DNA from: CAYOHG01 sp964465125
GTDB lineage: Bacteria; Planctomycetota; Phycisphaerae; UBA1845; Fen-1342
Direction: 5' to 3'
DNA: 64,000 nucleotides
NCBI GenBank assembly: GCA_964465125.1
Contig: CAYXIO010000018.1
Location: forward strand, 4,714 to 68,713
Positions 17,745-26,436 of this stretch are shown here, piece after piece. Every line of letters starts with the position of its first letter. The stretch's first letter is position 1. A model generated the notes under the pieces. That model had not been told where the DNA came from, did no database searches, and saw only the letters and a list, made by a program, of their open reading frames with translations. A program made the position numbers and the translations under genes.

Positions 17745-17840
17745 TCCTCGCGGGCCGACGCCGCTGTGCCGTGCTTGTAGAATGCCGTTCGCCGAACCAG
17801 CGCCAGACGGCTGCGCGCAGCGGCACCCAGGATTCAATGG

Positions 17841-18797
17841 ATGGCGGAAACGCTTAGCCAGCCCGAGGTGCCGGCACTGTCCTTGCCGCACTGCTCGGCT
17901 TCGGAATACTGCCGCGCGATCCTCGCGCGCCGGCGCTGCGAGATGTGGTGGTGGCAGACCGGCGTGGCGCCGTACGCAGGCTTCTCGCGTCCCTTCGAGG
18001 ATCGCGACGGGAACTGGTGGTGGCGCGTCAAGGTGCAGTTCAGTTGGGCGCTGGATTTCTTCCGCCCGCTGTCGCGCCCGCCCAGGCTGCCGCTGCTGCG
18101 GTCCGCGCTGGGCTGCCAGTATCCCACGAGCGAAGCCGAGGCCAACTCGCTGACGCATTTCAACGTCATCCCGTCGCTGGCGAACTATGACTTCGCCCGG
18201 CTCGGCACCAAGCGGCGGAACATGGTTCGCAAAGCGCTGAAGCTCAATGAGGTTGCGCCGCTGGACCTTGGCAACCCGAAGACCTATGTCGAGGCCTGCG
18301 AAGTCTGGAACTCGCACGTCGTCCGCACGAGCTGGAGCCGCAAGTACACGCCTGAGCAGTTCACTCAGCACTGGCGGCCGCTGATCGACATGCCGGGCAC
18401 GCGCGTGCTCGGCGCACGCAGGCGCAGCGACGGCGTGCTCTGCGCGTGGCTGATCGTCCGCGGGGTCGCAGGCACGCTCTACGTCGACACGATCGCGTCG
18501 CACACCGACCGGCTGGACGTCTGCCCGAATGACGCGCTGGTCTATTCGGCCGTCTGGAATGCCGCCCGCACCCAGGGCTTCGCTCACGCGAACTACTTCC
18601 TGCGCTCCTACCTGGAGCCGATCGAGAAGTTCAAACGCGCGTTCGGCTTCGACCCGAGCGGGATTCCGTCGCGCGTGATCGTGAATCCGCTGATGGCCCC
18701 GATCCTGCGCGCCATCAAGCCGCAGCTCTGGAAGCGCCTGCACGGCGACTGGCCGCGCTCGGCGGCGCCGGCCGCGTCCCCGTCGAACGACGAGTAG
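17841..18797 (+). CDS. FemAB/GNAT-like acyltransferase domain protein
   Basis: A 318-residue protein with a FemAB-like tandem GNAT fold. Supporting features are KRRNMVRKALKLNEV (about residues 128-142), a pattern shared with lipid II aminoacyltransferases and the BioF2-like family, then a central catalytic-type block around GVLCAWLIVRG and YVDTIASHTDRLD, and PNDALVYSAVWNAARTQGF. Proteins of this type often sit in exopolysaccharide loci. The gene follows the glycosyltransferase by 96 bases on the same strand. The start at ATG 17841 lacks a strong ribosome site. The substrate is unknown. Confidence 0.7.
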   Translation: MAETLSQPEVPALSLPHCSASEYCRAILARRRCEMWWWQTGVAPYAGFSRPFEDRDGNWWWRVKVQFSWALDFFRPLSRPPRLPLLRSALGCQYPTSEAEANSLTHFNVIPSLANYDFARLGTKRRNMVRKALKLNEVAPLDLGNPKTYVEACEVWNSHVVRTSWSRKYTPEQFTQHWRPLIDMPGTRVLGARRRSDGVLCAWLIVRGVAGTLYVDTIASHTDRLDVCPNDALVYSAVWNAARTQGFAHANYFLRSYLEPIEKFKRAFGFDPSGIPSRVIVNPLMAPILRAIKPQLWKRLHGDWPRSAAPAASPSNDE

Positions 18798-18832
18798 TCT
18801 CGCCGACGGGCCGGGCAGCGGCACGCGGGAAC

Positions 18833-19996
18833 TCAGCGATTGGGCTTGATCGGGACCAGCGCTCCGGGCTGATCCGCCTGCGAGGCGGGCACCGGGGCGG
18901 TCGTCTCCGCGGGCGGCGCAGCGACCGGCTTGGATTCGAGCGCGGCGGAGCGCGGCGTCTCCACGTCCACCAGCGTAAAGAAACGAATGACCAGCGGCCG
19001 GAGCGGGCGGCCGGCCGCATCGGCCGGAAGCTCCGCGAGCTGACGCAGCAGTCGCACGCTCTCCTCGTCGCTGGCCTGCCCGATCACGGTATACTGGCCG
19101 TCCAGCTCGGGGACGCGCGCCAGGCTGACGAAGAACTGGCAGCTTGCGGAGTCCGGCTTGTCCGGCCGGCGCGCCATGGCGAGCGTGCCGAGGTCGAACG
19201 GAGTGGCGTCGAACTCGCCGGGCACCGTCCGGCCGTCCGGCCGCAGACCGCCGCTCGTGCCGTCCGGCGAGCCGCCCTGCAACAGGTACCCGGCGACGAC
19301 GCGGTGAATGGTCAGCCCGTCGTAGAAGCGCTCGCGCACCAGGTCGAGGAAGTGCTCCACGTTGCGCGGGGCCGCGTCATAGTGCAACTTGAAGATGACC
19401 TTGCCGTAGTCCGTGATCAAAACCGCGTGCTTGCGGGGCTCGATTCTGAAATCAACCGAGGCGATCTCCGACCGGCCGGGGAATGGACGCCATTCGAGGC
19501 GAAAGCTGCCCGAGTAGCGGAACTGCCGATCCAGGGCGCGCAGGTCCACCTCGCTGCCGAGCGTGCCGCCGGGCGCCAGCCGGACGACCTCATGGCCGCC
19601 CGCGTCCAGCGGGGCGGCGAACACGTCGTTGGCGGCCGGCTCCAGGTCGTGCCCTTCGTAGGCGAAGAAGAGGTGCGGATTCTCGCGCGTGCCCAGGATG
19701 AAGCGCGCGGGAAGGCCGAGGGTTCCGTCGCCTGCGGGAAGCTCGATCTCCACGGGCTGGTCCGAGTCGTTGATCAGGGTGAAGCGCGCGGGAATCCGCT
19801 CGCTCGGGGCGTACACACCGTGGTCGAGCAACAGCTCGCAGCGAACCAGCGACCCCGGTGCGGGTTGAGAGGCCGCCGGGCTGGGCGCGTCCTGCGTCAG
19901 CGCAGCCGCGTGCAGCGGCGCCAGAAGCAGCGCGAGCAGCGCCGCCCCGCTGGCGCGATAGGTGGAAATGCGAAGAACAGCGGCCCAGTTTGCCAT
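18833..19996 (-). CDS. Exported cyclophilin-type peptidyl-prolyl isomerase
   Basis: A 387-residue protein with a signal peptide (ALLALLLAPLHAAAL). The middle region (about residues 50-200) is beta-rich and resembles a bacterial Ig or intracellular-proteinase-inhibitor-like domain. The cyclophilin domain occupies about residues 210-350, with FKLHYDAAPRNVEHFLDLV, IHRVVAGYLLQGGSPDGTSG and CQFFVSLARVPELDGQYTVIG. The Pro-rich C-tail is probably disordered. It probably assists folding in the periplasm. The position after the dehydrogenase (119 bases) suggests its own promoter. Confidence 0.88.
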   Translation of the reverse strand: MANWAAVLRISTYRASGAALLALLLAPLHAAALTQDAPSPAASQPAPGSLVRCELLLDHGVYAPSERIPARFTLINDSDQPVEIELPAGDGTLGLPARFILGTRENPHLFFAYEGHDLEPAANDVFAAPLDAGGHEVVRLAPGGTLGSEVDLRALDRQFRYSGSFRLEWRPFPGRSEIASVDFRIEPRKHAVLITDYGKVIFKLHYDAAPRNVEHFLDLVRERFYDGLTIHRVVAGYLLQGGSPDGTSGGLRPDGRTVPGEFDATPFDLGTLAMARRPDKPDSASCQFFVSLARVPELDGQYTVIGQASDEESVRLLRQLAELPADAAGRPLRPLVIRFFTLVDVETPRSAALESKPVAAPPAETTAPVPASQADQPGALVPIKPNR

Positions 19997-20115
19997 GTAC
20001 GCCTCTTATACCCGTCGCGCCGCGGCGAGGTTTCAGAAACAGTCGATTCGACGGATGTCCGTCATCCCCTTGCGGCTCGCCTCCGCCGCGCCACGTCTCG
20101 CGCGCACCGGCCGGC

Positions 20116-21315
20116 TCAAACCACGGCGCGCAGCTCGAGGTGAATCACGCCCTCCAGCGCGCGGATCGAGTCGAGCGCTTCCATGCTGGGGCGCTCGTCG
20201 AGCGCGACCGTGCACCACGCCGCCCGGGCCCCGCTGAAGACGCGCGTGGCGATTTCCTCGGCATTGATTCCGTCCGAGCGAATGACGTCCATGACGCTGG
20301 CCATGACGCCGACGGCATCGCGCAGCCGGAGCACGAGCTGCCAGGTCGCCGGGCTGCGCTCGACGAGGTTGACGCAGTTGACCACTTCGCCGGACACGAG
20401 GAACCGGCGGATCACGCGGATCGCCTCGAGTGCGATCGCTTCGCGGGCCTGAAGGGTCTGGTCCGAGCCGCGCAGGCTGGAGAGCACGGTCGGCAGCGAT
20501 TGCAGATCAGGCCGTGAAACGCTGCTCTCGACCGCGCTTTCGATGGTTTGAAAGTCGATGCCGACGCGCAAGCGCCGTTTCTCGATCGCCGACGAGAGCG
20601 CGGGGAGGTCGATGCGTCCCGGCGCGCCGATGAAGACCAGGCGTGAATCCTCGCGCGCGGCTTCGAGCAGCTCGGCGGTCAGGACCTGGCTGTCACCTTC
20701 GCGCGACGGGGCGTAGATGACGACGAAATCGCTGCGGCGCATCAGCTCGCGCGGGGAGGCGCAGACGGTGATGAAGGCGCGGTCGGAGCGTTCGGGCACG
20801 AGCGTTTGTGCCCAGACCAGGATCGACATGTCGAACGCGCGCGCCCGAGCCGCCAGCGCCACGCCCATCGGGCCGAGCCCGAGCAAGCCGAGGGTTCGTC
20901 CGGCCATCCCGAAGCCGACCGGAGCCGCCGCTGCGTCGCGCTTGGCGCCGCGCGCCGTCGCAGGGGCGTCGCTGTAGCCGCGGTCGAGCGCAATCAGCAT
21001 GCCCAGCGCGTATTCCGCCACCGCGGTTGCGGCCCGATCCGGGCAGTTGCACACGAACACGCCTTGCGCGGACGCCTCCTCAATGGCGATGTTGATCGGG
21101 TCGGTTCCGGCCCGCACGATCATCTGGAGCTTTCGCGCGTCGTGAATCGTCTCTCCGGAGACGCGCAGCCGCCCGACGATCAGGATCGCCGCATCCCGGA
21201 TCAGCTCACCCAGCCGGTCCGCCGAGCAATCCGGCACGTAGACCAGCTCGGCGCCGAGCGAGGTCAGGTCGCGCAGGGCGGATTCCGGAAACTCGCAGGC
21301 GACTACGACCTTCAT
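20116..21315 (-). CDS. 2-hydroxyacid dehydrogenase-like protein with ACT-type tail (SerA-like)
   Basis: A 399-residue relative of D-3-phosphoglycerate dehydrogenase. The NAD-binding Rossmann motif is LGLLGLGPMGVALAARA (about residues 143-159), and the catalytic Arg region survives as IGAPGRIDLPAL. A C-terminal ACT-like domain (VMASVMDVIRSDGINAEEI) starts at about 325. The usual proton-relay His of TPH-G-A is missing: the sequence there is VLSSLRGSDQTLQAR. Activity as a canonical dehydrogenase is therefore doubtful. The gene is 39 bases downstream of accC and may belong to the same transcript. Confidence 0.75.
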   Translation of the reverse strand: MKVVVACEFPESALRDLTSLGAELVYVPDCSADRLGELIRDAAILIVGRLRVSGETIHDARKLQMIVRAGTDPINIAIEEASAQGVFVCNCPDRAATAVAEYALGMLIALDRGYSDAPATARGAKRDAAAAPVGFGMAGRTLGLLGLGPMGVALAARARAFDMSILVWAQTLVPERSDRAFITVCASPRELMRRSDFVVIYAPSREGDSQVLTAELLEAAREDSRLVFIGAPGRIDLPALSSAIEKRRLRVGIDFQTIESAVESSVSRPDLQSLPTVLSSLRGSDQTLQAREAIALEAIRVIRRFLVSGEVVNCVNLVERSPATWQLVLRLRDAVGVMASVMDVIRSDGINAEEIATRVFSGARAAWCTVALDERPSMEALDSIRALEGVIHLELRAVV

Positions 21316-21354
21316 GATGCCTTCCGGTTGTCGCCTCTGTCGCGGGAGTGATCG

Positions 21355-22719
21355 TCAGCGTCCGCCGCCGCGATACCCCGGCGCGAATGTGCGCTCGATG
21401 AACTTGGTGTCCACGTTACCCGAGATAAACTCCGCGTGCTCGAAGATCTTCTGATGCAGCGGAATCGTAGTCTTGATCGGGCGGATCACGAACTCGCCCA
21501 GCGCTCGCCGCATCGCCGCCAGCGCGTCGCCGCGCGTCGGCCGGTGCACCAGCAGCTTCGCGATCATGGAGTCGTAATACGGGCTGACGACGTAGCCGGC
21601 GTAGGCATGCGTATCCACCCGCACGCCCGGCCCGCCTGGCTGAATGTACTCCTGGATCGGCCCCGGGCACGGCCGGAAGTCGTCGTCCGGCGACTCCGCG
21701 TTGATGCGGCACTCGATCGCCGACCCCTGCTGGGAAACATCCTCCTGCTTCAGCTTGAGGGGCTCGCCGGCGGCGATCCGGATTTGCCACTGCACCAGGT
21801 CGATGCCGGTCACCAGCTCGGTGACCGGATGCTCCACCTGGATGCGGGCGTTGACTTCCATGAAATAGAAATTCTCCTGCTCGTCCACCAGGAACTCGCA
21901 GGTTCCGGCGGCGGAATAGCCCGCCGCCTTCGCCAGCCTCACGGCTGCCGCGCACAGCTTCTGGCGCGTTTTCGCGCTGATGTGCGGCGAGGGGGATTCC
22001 TCGACCAGCTTCTGGTTTCGGCGTTGCAGCGAGCAGTCGCGCTCCCAGAGGTGGACGAGGTTTCCGCCGCGGTCTCCGAGCAACTGCACTTCGACGTGGC
22101 GGGGCCGCTCGATCAGTTTTTCGAGGTAGAGCGTGCCGTCCTTGAAAGCGGCGTCGGCTTCGGCTCGGGCATTGCGAAAGCCGGTGTGCAGGGCGGCCTC
22201 GTTGTGGACGGGCCGCATGCCGCGCCCGCCCCCGCCGGCCGCGGCCTTGATCATGACGGGGTAGCCGATGCGGCCGGCGATGGCAAGCGCTTCCTCCTCG
22301 GTTTCGACCGCGCCGTTGCTGCCCGGAACCAGCGGAACCTTGGATTTCTGCGCCAGGCGCTTCGCCGCGACCTTGTTTCCGAGCAGTTCCATCGCCTCCG
22401 GGCTCGGCCCGATGAACTCGATCTTGCAGTCGCGGCACATGCGGGCGAAGGTCGCGTTCTCGGAGAGGAACCCGTAGCCAGGGTGGATGGCTTCGACGTC
22501 GGCGATTTCCGCCGCCGAGATGATCGCCGCCGGGTTCAGGTACGACTGCGACGACGCGGCGCCGCCGATGCAGATGGCTTCATCGGCGAGGTTCAGGTAG
22601 GCGGCGTCGCGATCGGCCTTGCTGTAAACCGCGACGACCTTGACCCCCAGATCGCGGCAGGCGCGGATCACCCGCAACGCGATCTCACCTCGATTGGCGA
22701 TCAGGATGCGGCTGAACAT
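21355..22719 (-). CDS. accC: Acetyl-CoA carboxylase biotin carboxylase subunit AccC
   Basis: A 454-residue biotin carboxylase, which carboxylates biotin on AccB with ATP and bicarbonate. The N-terminal ILIANRGEIALRVIRACRDLG, the ATP-grasp glycine loop KAAAGGGGRGMR (about residues 158-169), FLSENATFA, EFLVDEQENFYFMEVNARIQ and VEHPVTELVTGIDLV are all present. Length and motifs are normal. The gene is 27 bases downstream of accB. No accA or accD is in the window. Confidence 0.97.
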   Translation of the reverse strand: MFSRILIANRGEIALRVIRACRDLGVKVVAVYSKADRDAAYLNLADEAICIGGAASSQSYLNPAAIISAAEIADVEAIHPGYGFLSENATFARMCRDCKIEFIGPSPEAMELLGNKVAAKRLAQKSKVPLVPGSNGAVETEEEALAIAGRIGYPVMIKAAAGGGGRGMRPVHNEAALHTGFRNARAEADAAFKDGTLYLEKLIERPRHVEVQLLGDRGGNLVHLWERDCSLQRRNQKLVEESPSPHISAKTRQKLCAAAVRLAKAAGYSAAGTCEFLVDEQENFYFMEVNARIQVEHPVTELVTGIDLVQWQIRIAAGEPLKLKQEDVSQQGSAIECRINAESPDDDFRPCPGPIQEYIQPGGPGVRVDTHAYAGYVVSPYYDSMIAKLLVHRPTRGDALAAMRRALGEFVIRPIKTTIPLHQKIFEHAEFISGNVDTKFIERTFAPGYRGGGR

Positions 22720-22746
22720 GCGGGTTGGCGATCCACGCGGGGGCGA

Positions 22747-23214
22747 TTAGTCCGGGACGAGGGCGAACAGCGGCTGGTCGAATTCGACCGCCTGGCCGTT
22801 CTGGACGAGCGTGCGGATGACGCGCCCCGACACCTCGGCCTTGATTTCATTGAAGACCTTCATCGCCTCGATCAGGCAAACCACGCTGTCCCGGCCCACG
22901 TGGTCCCCGACCTTGAGGAACGCCGGAGAGTCCGGGTCCGGCGCGGCGTAGAACGTGCCCACCATGGGCGATCGGATCATCACTTCGTTGTTCCGCTCGA
23001 CCGGGGGCGCCGCTGGCGAGGTGGAAGCGGCCGTGATCGAAGACGGCGCGGCCGCGTTCATCACGGCGTTCGGCGGCATCATCATCGAAACGCCGGAAGC
23101 GCGGTTCTCGCCACGCTTTAGAAGAATATGGGTGTCGCCTTCGCGAATCTCAATGCGATTGAGATCGTGTTCCACCATCATGGCGACGAGCTGCTTGATT
23201 TGCTCGGTGTCCAT
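22747..23214 (-). CDS. accB: Acetyl-CoA carboxylase biotin carboxyl carrier protein AccB
   Basis: A 155-residue biotin carrier subunit. The C-terminal biotinyl domain has the modified Lys in CLIEAMKVFNEI and the thumb-like SPMVGTFYAAPDPD. The N-terminal helix DTEQIKQLVAMMVEHDLNRI is typical, and an Ala/Pro/Ser-rich linker joins the two. ATG 23214 was preferred because it begins the canonical MDTEQIKQL. It forms an operon with accC and feeds malonyl-CoA to fatty-acid synthesis. Confidence 0.97.
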   Translation of the reverse strand: MDTEQIKQLVAMMVEHDLNRIEIREGDTHILLKRGENRASGVSMMMPPNAVMNAAAPSSITAASTSPAAPPVERNNEVMIRSPMVGTFYAAPDPDSPAFLKVGDHVGRDSVVCLIEAMKVFNEIKAEVSGRVIRTLVQNGQAVEFDQPLFALVPD

Positions 23215-23268
23215 CGAGTGCGTTTCCGAAAGAACCGGCATCGCCGGTCGGGTCCGCAGGTGCCAAAC

Positions 23269-24399
23269 CTACCCGCAAGTGTGCGCCATCGGCAGCGAGG
23301 ACAGAACTTCGTGACCGGTTTCTGTCACGAGGATGTCGTCTTCCAAGCGAACGCCTCCCAGGCCGGGGAGGTAGATGCCGGGCTCGATCGTGACGATCAT
23401 CCCCGGCCGCAGGACTTCGTCGGACTTATTCCCAACCCGGGGCGATTCATGCACGTTCAGACCGATTCCATGCCCCAGAGCGTGCCCGAATTGGCGACCG
23501 TAGCCTGCTTTGGTGATAACTCCCCTGGCAACCGCGTCTACCGCGCCCGCCTTCACGCCGGGTCGAACCGCGTCTATCGCCCGGTCGTGTGCCTCCCGAA
23601 CGACCTCGAATATGCCCTTGAGACGGGCCGCGATGCTACCTATCCACACCATGCGGGTCAAGTCGCTGACGTACCACCCCACCCGCGCGCCCCAGTCGAT
23701 CAGCAGCCCTTCGCCGTCCGCGAGTACGGCGTCGGCAGGCTCGTAGTGCGGCAGCGATGCATTCGCCCCTGTCGCGACGATCGGCGCGAAGCTGCTGCCT
23801 TGCGCCCCGTGCTCCTGGAGCAGGAATTCGAGCCGGGCCGCGACCTGCCGCTCGGTCATGCCCGGGCGAAGCTCCTTGAGCAGCGCAATATACGCGTCTT
23901 CCGCCACTTGGATTGCCTTGCGAATCGCCGCGATCTCCTGCTCGTCCTTGCAGATGCGCAGGTCGCTGATCCGTCCGTCGGCAGCGACCAGCTTCGCGGG
24001 TGAGATGAGCTTTCGCAGCGCGCTGAACGTGAAGACGTCGATTTGGCGCGAGTCGAAGCCGACCCGGGCGAGCTTCAGTCGCTTGATCTCCTTCGCGGTG
24101 GTCTCCGGGCCACGCTTCTTGCGCAAGACCTTGCGGGCCCAGGGCGCCTCGCGATCGGCCGCTTCATCGAATCGGCTGTCTGTCAGGAGCAAGGTCTGGC
24201 GCGCGGTGACGAGGGTCAGCCCATCCTCGCCGGTGAACCCGGTCAGCCAGATCTGGTCGGTGCGGGGAATGACGAGGTAGCCGTCGAGCTTTCGGCGCGC
24301 CATTTCCGCCCGCATGCGCTCGATTCGGTCGTTGAACGGCGCGGGCGGCGTGTTTGAAGCGCGGGAACCGGAAGCACCCCGAACGCCCTTAGGACTCAT
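23269..24399 (-). CDS. pepQ: M24 family Xaa-Pro aminopeptidase-like protein
   Basis: A 376-residue creatinase-fold metallopeptidase. The dinuclear metal ligands are present in order: Asp in LIDWGARVG, Asp in YVSDLTRMVW, His in GHALGHGIGLNVHESP, Glu in VTIEPGIYLPG, and Glu in GGVRLEDDILVTE. The N-terminal non-catalytic domain (residues about 25-140) is typical of aminopeptidase P or prolidase. ATG 24399 has GGAGAGG upstream. The accB gene starts 54 bases downstream, as in many bacteria where a pepQ-like gene precedes accBC. PepP versus PepQ specificity cannot be settled. Confidence 0.9.
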   Translation of the reverse strand: MSPKGVRGASGSRASNTPPAPFNDRIERMRAEMARRKLDGYLVIPRTDQIWLTGFTGEDGLTLVTARQTLLLTDSRFDEAADREAPWARKVLRKKRGPETTAKEIKRLKLARVGFDSRQIDVFTFSALRKLISPAKLVAADGRISDLRICKDEQEIAAIRKAIQVAEDAYIALLKELRPGMTERQVAARLEFLLQEHGAQGSSFAPIVATGANASLPHYEPADAVLADGEGLLIDWGARVGWYVSDLTRMVWIGSIAARLKGIFEVVREAHDRAIDAVRPGVKAGAVDAVARGVITKAGYGRQFGHALGHGIGLNVHESPRVGNKSDEVLRPGMIVTIEPGIYLPGLGGVRLEDDILVTETGHEVLSSLPMAHTCG

Positions 24400-24472
24400 G
24401 CGCACCTCTCCCGCTGGCGACCTTGAAGCGGACGGTAGCACAGAGGTGGCGCGAGGGCCAGCGCGGCGGGCT

Positions 24473-25993
24473 TCAAGGGCCGGAGTCGCTCTCATCCTCG
24501 GGGCCGCCGCCGTAGCCAAGCGCTCGCAGACGCCGGACTTCCGCGGGGGTCAGGGGTGCGGCGCGACTTTCCGCGGCGAGGCGGGCGTGCGCTTCGTTTG
24601 CGGCGATCTGCTTTTCGAGCAGGGTTCGCAGGCTCAGGGCGCGGTCGGGCTCGGCCTGGGCGAGATCGGTGGTCTCCATCGGGTCGTCGCGCAGATAGAA
24701 CAACTCGCCGGTCGGGTGCTTCCGCGAGACCAGCAGCTTCCAGTCGCCCTGCACGATGGCGCGCTGCACGGTGTCCTGCTTGACCGCTTCGGAGAACGCG
24801 ACGCGCTCGTCGGCTCCGGCCGCGTCAGCGAGGATTGTCGCTAGCGATTTCGCCTGGAGACCCGCCGGCGGGTCGATTTCCAACAACTCCAGCAAGGTGG
24901 GCATCAGGTCGAACAGCCGCACAACGGTCGAGACCCTGCGTCCGCTCGGCAGGTGGCCCGGCCAGCGCAGCATGATCGGCACGTGCAACTGATTCTGGTG
25001 CGCGCTCAAACCGTGCGTCCAGACGCGATGTTCGCCGAGCGCCTCGCCGTGATCGGCCGTGAAAACGACCAGCGTGTCCCGCCAAAGTCCCAAGGCATCA
25101 AGCCGCGCACGCAGGTCGGCCAGCCAGGCGTCCATCTCGCGGACGCAGCCGGCATAGAGGCATTGGTAGTATTCGGCGTACTGCCCGTTCTGCTCGTGCA
25201 GGGGGTCGCGCGCGTAGAGCTGACGCGTCTTGCTGAAGTAACCGGGGTGTCCGAGAAGCTCCTCGCGCGTGAGCAGCCGCTTGCCGGTCTGCGCGTCGAG
25301 CGCCAGGAGCTGCGAAGCCAGCGCCTCCGGACGCACGCGGTAGGGTGCGTGCACGTCCATGTAGTGCAGATACAGAAAGAACGGCCGCTTTGGATCGCGT
25401 TGGCGCAGCCATTCCTCGGCGGCCTGGTTGACCACGCCGCCGGGTGTCGTGTTCGCCGCGAAGCTGCTGTCGAAGTGCTCGAAGCCCTGTCCGAATCCGT
25501 TGCGCTCGACGATAAAGGGGTTAGCCGAGCAGGCGGCGGTGGCGTAGCCCGCCCTTTGCAGCGCCTCCGCGAGCGTGTCGAACGCCGGCGCCAGCGTGCT
25601 GACGCCGGCGAATTCGTCCCGGGTCTGGCCCCGCGCGCCGCCCAGCTCGTATTGCGTGGCCGCATGAACGTTCGGATATACCCCGGTGAAGAGCGACGCA
25701 ACGGAGGGCAACGTCCATGGCGCCTGCGACTGCGCGCGCTCGAACACAACCCCCTCTGCGGCCAACGCGTCCACGGTCGGCGTCGCCGCCGCGGTCCCGC
25801 CATAGGTGCCCAAGTGGTCGGCGCGCAGGGTGTCAACCAGAATGAAGACGATGTTGGGGCGCGGCGCTTCGACCGAGCGCTGGGATGAAGCTACGGGGCG
25901 CTGGACTTCGGCAGGCTGGGAGGGTTCGTCGGGACGGCACGCGCAGACATCGAGCAGGAGCAGCGTGAGAAAAACGCATTCGACGCGGCGCAT
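24473..25993 (-). CDS. Sulfatase-fold lipoprotein without formylglycine motif
   Basis: A 506-residue protein with a lipoprotein signal (LTLLLLDVCAC). The alkaline-phosphatase-superfamily domain covers about residues 45-430: NIVFILVDTLRADHLGTYG (metal Asp), FTADHGEALGEHRVWTHG (DH/H ligands) and LYLHYMDVHAPY. The nucleophile site is QAPWTLPSVASLFTG, again Thr in place of Cys or Ser, so it is probably not a formylglycine sulfatase. ATG 25993 begins the signal peptide. It is a paralogue-like relative of 7413-9593 without the TPR region. Confidence 0.85.
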   Translation of the reverse strand: MRRVECVFLTLLLLDVCACRPDEPSQPAEVQRPVASSQRSVEAPRPNIVFILVDTLRADHLGTYGGTAAATPTVDALAAEGVVFERAQSQAPWTLPSVASLFTGVYPNVHAATQYELGGARGQTRDEFAGVSTLAPAFDTLAEALQRAGYATAACSANPFIVERNGFGQGFEHFDSSFAANTTPGGVVNQAAEEWLRQRDPKRPFFLYLHYMDVHAPYRVRPEALASQLLALDAQTGKRLLTREELLGHPGYFSKTRQLYARDPLHEQNGQYAEYYQCLYAGCVREMDAWLADLRARLDALGLWRDTLVVFTADHGEALGEHRVWTHGLSAHQNQLHVPIMLRWPGHLPSGRRVSTVVRLFDLMPTLLELLEIDPPAGLQAKSLATILADAAGADERVAFSEAVKQDTVQRAIVQGDWKLLVSRKHPTGELFYLRDDPMETTDLAQAEPDRALSLRTLLEKQIAANEAHARLAAESRAAPLTPAEVRRLRALGYGGGPEDESDSGP

Positions 25994-26163
25994 CGGGAAT
26001 ACGCCGCCGTTGATCGTTCGTCGAAAGCCGTGCGTCGTGTCCACCGGCCTGATTCTACACTCCGGCGCGGCCGACGTGCGATGTGAGCGTTGACGCGCGA
26101 CGGCCCGGCGGCGATAGTCTGCGCGGTTTGGGATTCGCCCGGAGTGATCAACGGAGAACGCCC

Positions 26164-26349
26164 GTGAATCGGTGGATGAACCGCGCCGCGCTGACTCGAC
26201 TGCTGTGCTGGACCGCCGCCCTGACCGCCGGCGGAATGCTGCTTCAGACCACCGGCTGCACCGACGTGGCGATCGGGCTGACCACGGCGGCCAGCCTCGT
26301 CACCGCAGGCGGCGTCGTCTACATCGTCTCGAGAGTTCTCAGCAACTAG
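26164..26349 (+). CDS. Small lipoprotein, 61 residues
   Basis: It starts at GTG 26164, with GGAG at an appropriate spacing; ATG 26176 is an in-frame alternative. The N-terminus is basic, then hydrophobic, ending in the lipobox-like LQTTGC. After the Cys a second hydrophobic stretch (IGLTTAASLVTAGGVVYIV) predicts a membrane helix. No family was recognised. It sits between divergent or unrelated genes and may be monocistronic. Confidence 0.65.
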   Translation: MNRWMNRAALTRLLCWTAALTAGGMLLQTTGCTDVAIGLTTAASLVTAGGVVYIVSRVLSN

Positions 26350-26436
26350 CGCCCGGCGGCGGCGGCTTCCTGACGGGCGCGGCTCTGATCGCGCACGCTG
26401 CGATCGGGCCGCGCCCGCCCGAGCGAGGAGACGACC

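Noticed and set aside
16437..18824. A 795-codon open frame on the minus strand
   Set aside because: It is antisense to the glycosyltransferase and FemAB-like genes, both of which have clear motifs and ribosome sites.
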